Under the pieces are notes generated by a model. That model was given only the letters and a program-made list of their open reading frames with translations, ran no database searches and was not told where the DNA came from. Source: JBBAFS01 sp041655255 (GTDB lineage Bacteria > Spirochaetota > Spirochaetia > Sphaerochaetales > Sphaerochaetaceae). From it: a stretch of 9,084 bases of DNA. Where the stretch lies: positions 1 through 9,084 of the forward strand of contig JBBAFS010000067.1 of assembly GCA_041655255.1 (NCBI GenBank), written 5' to 3'. Position numbers and translations under genes: made by a program. This document shows, one piece after another, positions 1 to 5,080 of the stretch (position 1 is the stretch's first letter; each line of letters opens with the position of its first letter).

Positions 1-431
1 CCGTATCACTCCATAACTCTCAGCTTGTCGATGGAGGGGTAGTTGCAAATAACCCTGTGTTATATGCCTATAAAGAGGCAAAGCGGCTCTACCCCAATGC
101 AAAAAAATTTCACATTCTCTCATTAAGTACCACAACAGCCCCTTTTAGAAATGAGTCGGATGACTCCCCCAGTGGAGTTATTGGGTGGTTAGATCCAATT
201 TATAAATTGTATGCATCGTCTCAGATGAAAACCAGCGATGAGATTGCTTCATCGTTAAGTGATGTCACGTACGTAAGAATTCACCAACAACTGGAAAAAA
301 AGATACGTCTTGATGAGACTCGTAGTGAATCGTTAAGTCAATTAATCCACATAGCTCAACAGATGTACGACTCACACCTTGAGGTTCTTACTACTTACTG
401 TAACAAACTTATTCAAAAACCTACGAGATAA
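1..431 (+). CDS. Patatin-like phospholipase, C-terminal part (5' end outside window)
   Basis: This is the end of a patatin-family lipid acyl hydrolase, an enzyme class that cleaves acyl chains from phospholipids with a Ser-Asp dyad. The reading frame is open from position 3 and gives 142 visible residues. The visible text contains LVDGGVVANNPVLYA, the family's D-G-G/A block. The catalytic Asp is the tenth visible residue (codon 30-32), followed by the usual N-N-P and an amphipathic helix rich in Lys and Glu. A later ILSLSTT strand matches the 'LSLGTG' strand of the family. The oxyanion-hole glycines and the GxSxG nucleophile lie upstream of the window, so activity cannot be judged. An internal GTG at 57 is not a start, because the conserved Asp block precedes it. 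The gene ends by overlapping 11 bp with the nucleosidase gene on the other strand. Substrate and cellular location cannot be inferred from this fragment. Confidence 0.88.
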   Translation, partial: VSLHNSQLVDGGVVANNPVLYAYKEAKRLYPNAKKFHILSLSTTTAPFRNESDDSPSGVIGWLDPIYKLYASSQMKTSDEIASSLSDVTYVRIHQQLEKKIRLDETRSESLSQLIHIAQQMYDSHLEVLTTYCNKLIQKPTR

Positions 432-1047
432 GGCACCTCTGAATGAGAGTGGCAATAGTCGTAGAACTCTCTTGTACAAAAAGGGGATACGACTTTGCTC
501 GGTGTCCTTTAGAGGTATCACTTACCACTTTCATCAAAGAAAAAGGGATATTGAGAGTCTGAGAAGCTAAAGCTACTGCGTAACTCTCCATATCTACCAC
601 ATCACATGTTTGTTGGATAAAAGGATCCTTTAGACGTGTTTCACTAACAACAAAGATATCACCACATCCAATAGTTTTATCCCAATAGATGGTGTTACTG
701 TGCTTGGTCTCTTTAAGAGGAGAGAAAAAGGTGGTATCACACGTTAACGGTCCTACAATAGAGGCATGTTCATCAAATGAGTACCCTCTTTTCAGGCCAA
801 AACGAGATAAGTCGAGATCGTGCTGAATGACCTTTTTGGCAATAATAAGATCACCAACCTTCAATGTCTCATCCACTGCTCCACATGTACCCACTAAGAT
901 CACTCTTTTTGGTTGAAGAGTGTGAATAAGGGTAGTGGCATTCACTGCACTGAGGCTCTTACCTACCCCAAGCGGGTGTGCTAAAAGAGAATCAGTTTGA
1001 GTAAACCCAAATAATTCGGAACTTGAAGAGGCAACTACGAGTGTCAT
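421..1047 (-). CDS. MTA/SAH nucleosidase-like protein (PNP/UDP phosphorylase superfamily)
   Basis: This is probably a nucleosidase that cleaves adenine from 5'-methylthioadenosine, S-adenosylhomocysteine or 5'-deoxyadenosine in the cytoplasm. Visible family blocks in the 208-residue protein are GVGKSLSAVNA (27-37), VGTCGAVDETLKVGDLI (52-68) followed by QHD (75-77), GCGDIFV (127-133, with the Phe that stacks on the base), VVDMESYAVA (150-159) and VVSDTSKG (174-181). From comparison with E. coli MTAN as remembered, Glu11, Glu154 and Asp177 should be the catalytic positions E12, E174 and D197. The protein is about 25 residues shorter than MTAN. The loss lies between the first strand and GVGK, where MTAN has a beta-hairpin. 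Its ATG overlaps the kinase stop as ATGA, so translational coupling is expected; only a weak GGTAG lies upstream. A phosphorylase or futalosine-hydrolase-like specificity is possible. Family is near certain; exact substrate is moderate. Confidence 0.82.
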   Translation of the reverse strand: MTLVVASSSSELFGFTQTDSLLAHPLGVGKSLSAVNATTLIHTLQPKRVILVGTCGAVDETLKVGDLIIAKKVIQHDLDLSRFGLKRGYSFDEHASIVGPLTCDTTFFSPLKETKHSNTIYWDKTIGCGDIFVVSETRLKDPFIQQTCDVVDMESYAVALASQTLNIPFSLMKVVSDTSKGHRAKSYPLFVQESSTTIATLIQRCLIS

Positions 1048-1880
1048 GTAATGAGATCTACCAGCTCTTTAATTACTAACTCTACAGCTACGCCCATCCT
1101 TTGAGGTACTTCTGCTTTCAGTGATGTAAAGACAGCTTGGGCAACAAGGTGTGTTGCTTTTTTTACAGCTGAATCAAAACTGTGGTTTTGAATCATCAAA
1201 GCACTGACTATCGAAGCAAATAGATCACCACACCCAGGATAGGAGATAGGAGCATAGTGGGCATGGTGGCTAAAGTGGACATCGTACGTGCGATCATAAC
1301 CGACACTGTAACCAACCTCTTGTTGCATCACTGACGTGATGACCACATACTGTGGTCCTAAAAGTGATAACTCTTTTGCCCACTGCTGTGCCTCTTCTAC
1401 ACTTAAATGAGGGTTATAAGGTTTGGAGAGTAAAAGAGCTGCTTCAGTAATATTGGGGGTAATCACATCGGCATGTTTCACTACTTGGGCCATTCGATCA
1501 ATGAGTAGGCCACTTACCGGTCCATAGGCTCTTCCCTCATCTCCAAGAACTGGATCAACAACAATTAAAGATGAAGAGTTACTTTGTTTCACATCATCGA
1601 TAAGACGTAAGACAATATCGATTTGTTTTTCAGATCCTAAAAAACCTGAATAGAGTCCATCAAATGAGAGATTCAAACTCTCCCAGTGTTTAAGAATCTT
1701 CTCCATCTCAGTGGTGAGATCAAGATAACTATACCCTTCAAAGCCGTCAGTTTGAGTCGATAACAGGGCTGTTGGTAAAAAAGAGGCCTCTAGTCCTAAA
1801 GCTGCTAATGTGGGAATCACCACAGTTAAAGAGGACTTAGCATGACACGATAAATCGTGGATCGCAACGATGGTTTTCAT
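1044..1880 (-). CDS. Pyridoxal/pyridoxamine kinase (PdxK/PdxY family)
   Basis: This cytoplasmic kinase of the ribokinase-like superfamily phosphorylates B6 vitamers (pyridoxal, pyridoxamine, pyridoxine) with ATP in PLP salvage. The 278-residue length fits PdxK/PdxY. The N-terminus reads AIHDLSCHAKSSLTVVIP (6-23) and PTALLSTQTDGF (36-47). This matches the pyridoxamine-kinase version found in Firmicutes and spirochaetes more than the SIQSHVVYGH version of enterobacteria. The ATP-side blocks are VDPVLGDEGRAYG (108-120), TPNITEA (141-147) and YPGCGDLFAS (214-223), with Asp219 as predicted catalytic base. The usual Thr of GTGD is Cys217 here. The gene starts a two-gene transcription unit with the nucleosidase and is transcribed divergently from phosphoglucomutase. 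Only a poor Shine-Dalgarno (AAGTGA, abutting the start) precedes the ATG. A ThiD-like activity is less likely because the anion-hole motif keeps GxGD with an LFAS tail. Confidence 0.9.
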   Translation of the reverse strand: MKTIVAIHDLSCHAKSSLTVVIPTLAALGLEASFLPTALLSTQTDGFEGYSYLDLTTEMEKILKHWESLNLSFDGLYSGFLGSEKQIDIVLRLIDDVKQSNSSSLIVVDPVLGDEGRAYGPVSGLLIDRMAQVVKHADVITPNITEAALLLSKPYNPHLSVEEAQQWAKELSLLGPQYVVITSVMQQEVGYSVGYDRTYDVHFSHHAHYAPISYPGCGDLFASIVSALMIQNHSFDSAVKKATHLVAQAVFTSLKAEVPQRMGVAVELVIKELVDLIT

Positions 1881-1889
1881 TTCACTTGT

Positions 1890-1918
1890 ACACTACCAAG
1901 GTTGCCCCCTCTAAGCAA
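1890..1918 (-). promoter_or_regulatory. Possible weak promoter for the kinase-nucleosidase unit
   Basis: On the minus strand TTGCTT (1918-1913) and TAGTGT (1895-1890) are separated by 17 bp, ending 9 bases before the ATG at 1880. Both boxes are only partial matches to the sigma-70 consensus. The -35 falls inside the spacer of the opposing phosphoglucomutase promoter, so the two polymerases would compete for the same DNA. An alternative -10 is TACAAG, which ends 4 bases before the ATG and would give an almost leaderless message. Confidence 0.3.
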
Positions 1919-1930
1919 GGGGGATATACT
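1902..1930 (+). promoter_or_regulatory. Sigma-70-type promoter of phosphoglucomutase
   Basis: TTGCCC (1902-1907) and TATACT (1925-1930) are separated by exactly 17 bp. The spacer contains a small inverted repeat, CCCCCT (1905-1910) and AGGGGG (1918-1923). The predicted start of transcription, about 1936-1937, falls within or at the edge of the Shine-Dalgarno, so the leader would be only about 11-12 nt. Confidence 0.6.
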
Positions 1931-1933
1931 CCC

Positions 1934-1942
1934 AAAAGGAGG
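1934..1942 (+). promoter_or_regulatory. Strong ribosome binding site of phosphoglucomutase
   Basis: AAAAGGAGG sits 5 bases before the ATG at 1948 and is the strongest Shine-Dalgarno in the window. It fixes the start codon. Part of it may be lost if transcription begins at 1937. Confidence 0.8.
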
Positions 1943-1947
1943 CATAT

Positions 1948-3717
1948 ATGAACAGAGCGGACTCACACCTTCGAAATGACAAAAGAGATTATTCTATCTC
2001 CCCTTTTACACATAAGGGAGTCACTCACTCTCAATTACTCGCTGCATATAAGACGATGATTATCAGCGCATCGGGGTGGAGAAAAATATGTGCTTTAGGA
2101 AGTGAAAGTTTTTCTTCAACCCTTTCTGAAGTCGATCAATTAATCACATCTTTAGTGACCCTCTCTTTTATCGATGTACTACAACCACAAAAAGTACTCA
2201 TTGCTCGAGATACTCGCCCTACCGGTGCTCATATTGCCCATTGTGCTCTTACACTCTTTGTTCAACAAAACGTCGAAGTTGAGTATGTCGGAATCAGTGC
2301 CGCTCCTGAAATTATGGCTCTTTCTCAACAAGAAAAAAGCTCTCACTTCTTTTATATCTCAGCAAGTCATAACCCTGTTGGGTTTAACGGATTTAAATTT
2401 GGAACACAAGGAGCTGTGTTAGTCTCACAAGAGGTACATAAGATTGCTGAGAGATTCCACTTTATGATTCACGATCCTTCTAGCGTATCGTTATTATCTA
2501 CTGTTGATTATGAGAAGTATCGTAGCGATGTAACACACATTGTGTCTCATAGTTCTTGTTCAAAACAGCGTGCTTTAGAGGCGTATCGCTTATTAGCACT
2601 TCACACAGCACAAGATGTCTCTACTTTGAAAAGTACTTTACAAAGTGAGCCTTTAGGAATTGTGGGCGAGCTAAACGGTAGTGCACGATCTGTGAGTATC
2701 GATCACTCTTTTTTAGAAGAACTTGGTGTGAAAGTCCACATGATCAATGATAAACCGGGGATGATCGTTCATGGTATTGAACCTGAGGGGAAAAACCTCA
2801 ATGAGTGTAAAGAAGCATTAGAGAAATTACACGCTCAAGACCCTTCGTTTGTGTTAGGGTATGTCCCTGATAACGACGGAGATCGTGGTAATATTGTCTA
2901 TTATGATGAAGTTAACAAAGAGGCAGTAATTGTAGAGCCGCAAAAACTCTTTGCTTTATTAGTCTTTATTGAAACACAACATAATGCTCCCACTGATACA
3001 CCACAAGCTGTGATTGTTAACGGTCCTACTTCTATGATGGTCGATAATCTTGCTCAAACATATGGCTTTGAAGTATTTCGATCTGAAGTTGGGGAAGCGA
3101 ATGTTGTGACTCTTGGCGCTCAGAAAAGAGAACAGGGGTATTACGTTCGTATCATTGGAGAAGGCTCTAATGGGGGAAATATTACCTCCCCTTCATGTGT
3201 TCGTGATCCATTAAACACCCTTCTTTCACTGATAAAACTTCTCAGGACTCCCTCACTGTTCTCTTTACTCACCGATACAAAAGAAAAACCATCTCTTCGT
3301 TTAGCCTTTGACTCCCTTCCAAAACGCTTAAGTACTGAAGTGACTTCTCCTTTAGCTGTTATTACACTAAGTAGTGATGATTACCCACGTTTGAAAAAGC
3401 GATATGAAGAACTGTTTATCTCCTCGTTTGAGACAAAAAAAGAGGAGTTACGTACTCTTTTTAACATTGACAATTACCGCATTGAAGTGACAAAAGGGAT
3501 ACACCTTTACACAGGTGAGGGACACACTCACCACAGTGGTGGATACAAGGTGGTGTTTGTCGATAAGGATGAACAACCTACCGATTTTATGTGGATGAGA
3601 CCTAGTGGTACTGAAGCTTTGTTTCGTGTGATTGTCGACACTCTAGGAGACGATCAAGATCGCTACACCTATTTTTTGAAATGGCACCGCTCGCTTGTCG
3701 AGCAAGCCGATTCTTAA
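1948..3717 (+). CDS. Phosphoglucomutase/phosphomannomutase (alpha-D-phosphohexomutase)
   Basis: This cytoplasmic enzyme interconverts hexose 6-phosphate and hexose 1-phosphate through a phosphoserine, linking glycolysis to polysaccharide and nucleotide-sugar synthesis. The 589 residues contain all four domain signatures in order. ASGWRKI (41-47) is the N-terminal SGxR motif. YISASHNPVGFNGFK (136-150) is the active-site loop with phosphoserine Ser140. VPDNDGDRG (306-314) is the Mg-binding DGDR loop. IGEGSNGG (403-410) is the sugar-recognition loop in the GEGSNGG form. WMRPSGTEALFR (549-560) is the phosphate-binding loop of domain 4. No key residue is missing, so the enzyme should be active. 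The start is fixed by a strong Shine-Dalgarno. The gene converges on hexokinase and shares a TTAA stop-codon overlap with it, making the hexokinase product its likely substrate. Phosphoglucomutase and phosphomannomutase activity cannot be told apart here; the GEGSNGG loop and size favour the large bacterial phosphoglucomutases. Confidence 0.93.
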   Translation: MNRADSHLRNDKRDYSISPFTHKGVTHSQLLAAYKTMIISASGWRKICALGSESFSSTLSEVDQLITSLVTLSFIDVLQPQKVLIARDTRPTGAHIAHCALTLFVQQNVEVEYVGISAAPEIMALSQQEKSSHFFYISASHNPVGFNGFKFGTQGAVLVSQEVHKIAERFHFMIHDPSSVSLLSTVDYEKYRSDVTHIVSHSSCSKQRALEAYRLLALHTAQDVSTLKSTLQSEPLGIVGELNGSARSVSIDHSFLEELGVKVHMINDKPGMIVHGIEPEGKNLNECKEALEKLHAQDPSFVLGYVPDNDGDRGNIVYYDEVNKEAVIVEPQKLFALLVFIETQHNAPTDTPQAVIVNGPTSMMVDNLAQTYGFEVFRSEVGEANVVTLGAQKREQGYYVRIIGEGSNGGNITSPSCVRDPLNTLLSLIKLLRTPSLFSLLTDTKEKPSLRLAFDSLPKRLSTEVTSPLAVITLSSDDYPRLKKRYEELFISSFETKKEELRTLFNIDNYRIEVTKGIHLYTGEGHTHHSGGYKVVFVDKDEQPTDFMWMRPSGTEALFRVIVDTLGDDQDRYTYFLKWHRSLVEQADS

Positions 3718-4994
3718 AGACGAGTTAACCCAGCAACAGCTGAACCGATGATGGGAGAGTTTTCGATATAGACACAAGTGAAGTAACGCTGCTCTTGTTG
3801 TAAAAATGATGTGAGAGCCTCTTGAATGTATTGTTTTAAGATTGGTGTTTTATGATACGTAGTTCCATCAATATTAATACATACCGGTTGAGAAGGGTCT
3901 TTCCCTTTTCCTGTTTTTAATAGTGTCGAACTCATATTGATTGCACACAAGATTGCCGAGCGTTTAAGTTGATTATGTAGTAGTGCTTTGAGAGTCTCAC
4001 GATCTTCACACCTAGCGATACACTGATTCAAATCTCCTTCTTTGTCTTCTAAAAAGTCTCTCACTCTCATGATATCAAGTAGTTTAACTTCATTAAATCT
4101 ACTGGCGAAATCTGAAGTAAAAAGACCCTCTTTAATGGCAGTATTGATAAGAAGATGGGCATATGGACCTAAGTAAGCCCCACTAACTAACTTCTCTAAG
4201 TGGTGCTCTTCGGTATCAATGGTACTTTTCATAAACGATCGATCCAACGGAGATAGTGGGTAGGCATACCCACCTGATTCAAGATTAATAATATGGGTAT
4301 CATAGGGGAAGTCTTTGACTTTCGTTACCTTAGAAGAGAGCTCTGAATAGGCACTATTAGTACCCGTTCCGAGAATAAATCCTACAAAAGCACTATAGGC
4401 GTGTGCTTTTGAGGCCACTTTTCCAGCTAAGAGAGTTGCAACTGTATCGTTAATGACAATCGCTTGTAAAGCGGATGTATCGTGTCCTCTCTTCTTCAAT
4501 GCGTTAATTAATGAAGCCCCTAAAGGTTTACCTACTACTTCAGGAGCTTTAATCTCTTTACTGAAACTTAAGACAATGCCATCTTGAGCAGGGGTAATTT
4601 CAGCAGCATATGAGAAACAAAATGCAATACTGTTACTCAATGGTAACAACTTCTCAATACGATCAGCTAAAAGCGAGAAAAACTCACTACTACTGACCTC
4701 TTTGTCAAAGCCGACCATCTTCGTCTTCTCAAAATGTTCAATCACAGGTTGGCCCTTTTGATCAAAGTAGACAGTACATGTTCTTAAATTAGATCCCCCG
4801 GCATCGATAACAATAACTTTCTCATCGTATATTAATTCAACTTCGTCACTTATGTAGGTAGGAATCATTGCTAGTGAGCCATAACCCTCTAAGCCTTTTT
4901 CCATTTCACTTAAAAAGGAGTAACACTCTTTGTTCATATCGATGGCATCAGCTTCGATGCCTTGATTGTGTAAAAACTGTCTGACTTTGCTCAT
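3714..4994 (-). CDS. Hexokinase, eukaryote-type single domain
   Basis: This cytoplasmic enzyme transfers phosphate from ATP to a hexose, giving hexose 6-phosphate. It belongs to the eukaryote-type hexokinase family and not to bacterial glucokinase or ROK. With the start chosen here it has 426 residues. The phosphate-1 loop is VIDAGGSNLRTCTV (62-75), and the sugar region includes FSYAAE (127-132). VINDTVATLLAG (180-191) carries catalytic Asp183. The phosphate-2 loop is GFILGTGTNSAY (205-216), and NLESGGY (237-243) and EKLVSGAYLGPY (267-278) carry the two glucose-binding Glu residues. INIDGTTYHKTP (373-384) is the adenosine motif. An upstream in-frame ATG at 5012 would add six residues. It is rejected because it overlaps the predicted -10 box, lies before the predicted transcript start and has no ribosome binding site, whereas GGGGAG stands 6 bases before the ATG at 4994. 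The gene diverges from exonuclease I and converges on phosphoglucomutase. Glucose is the likely but not the only possible sugar. Confidence 0.93.
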   Translation of the reverse strand: MSKVRQFLHNQGIEADAIDMNKECYSFLSEMEKGLEGYGSLAMIPTYISDEVELIYDEKVIVIDAGGSNLRTCTVYFDQKGQPVIEHFEKTKMVGFDKEVSSSEFFSLLADRIEKLLPLSNSIAFCFSYAAEITPAQDGIVLSFSKEIKAPEVVGKPLGASLINALKKRGHDTSALQAIVINDTVATLLAGKVASKAHAYSAFVGFILGTGTNSAYSELSSKVTKVKDFPYDTHIINLESGGYAYPLSPLDRSFMKSTIDTEEHHLEKLVSGAYLGPYAHLLINTAIKEGLFTSDFASRFNEVKLLDIMRVRDFLEDKEGDLNQCIARCEDRETLKALLHNQLKRSAILCAINMSSTLLKTGKGKDPSQPVCINIDGTTYHKTPILKQYIQEALTSFLQQEQRYFTCVYIENSPIIGSAVAGLTRL

Positions 4995-5000
4995 AACCAA

Positions 5001-5006
5001 CTCCCC
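5001..5006 (-). promoter_or_regulatory. Ribosome binding site that decides the hexokinase start
   Basis: On the minus strand GGGGAG lies 6 bases before the ATG at 4994. The alternative ATG at 5012 has no purine-rich site upstream, so 4994 is preferred. Confidence 0.7.
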
Positions 5007-5010
5007 GTTC

Positions 5011-5039
5011 ATTGTAGAATGTTCAACAGTGAGTGTCTA
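5011..5039 (-). promoter_or_regulatory. Sigma-70-type promoter of hexokinase
   Basis: On the minus strand TAGACA (5039-5034) and TACAAT (5016-5011) are separated by 17 bp; each differs from consensus at one position. The predicted transcript start is about 5004-5005, within the GGGGAG ribosome binding site, giving a leader of about 10 nt. The -10 box covers part of the upstream in-frame ATG. Confidence 0.7.
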
Positions 5040-5045
5040 TTACTC

Positions 5046-5074
5046 ATTACAGTGAGAGCAAGTTGTGTTACAGT
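5046..5074 (+). promoter_or_regulatory. Probable extended -10 promoter of exonuclease I
   Basis: ATTACA (5046-5051) and TACAGT (5069-5074) are separated by 17 bp, and TG at 5066-5067 gives an extended -10. Transcription would begin around 5081, the A of the ATG, implying a leaderless message. The -35 faces the hexokinase -35, with only 6 bp between them. Confidence 0.45.
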
Positions 5075-5076
5075 GA
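5047..5076 (+). repeat. Direct repeat TTACAGTGA x2, 21 bp apart
   Basis: Perfect 9-bp copies lie at 5047-5055 and 5068-5076, exactly two helical turns apart. The first overlaps the exonuclease I -35 and the second its -10. A third shorter CAGTGA occurs at 5027-5032 within the hexokinase promoter spacer. The placement resembles an operator, though the overlap with promoter boxes may explain part of the similarity. Confidence 0.55.
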
Positions 5077-5080
5077 AGGT

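Noticed and set aside
1..431. Patatin fragment as an anti-phage (CBASS CapV-like) effector
   Set aside because: No cyclase or other defence gene is visible, and the neighbours are housekeeping genes; patatin domains are common in general lipid metabolism.
379..570. Plus-strand 63-codon ORF
   Set aside because: It lies on the opposite strand of the nucleosidase, starts inside the phospholipase gene, and has no ribosome binding site and no recognisable motif.
2174..2422. 82-codon ORF inside phosphoglucomutase in another frame
   Set aside because: It covers the active-site serine region of the real gene, whose frame is unambiguous; the translation is low-complexity Leu-rich and without a start signal.
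5033..5080. GTG-initiated N-terminal extension of exonuclease I
   Set aside because: It would start inside the hexokinase promoter and upstream of the predicted exonuclease transcript start, and the extra 16 residues have no counterpart in the E. coli enzyme.
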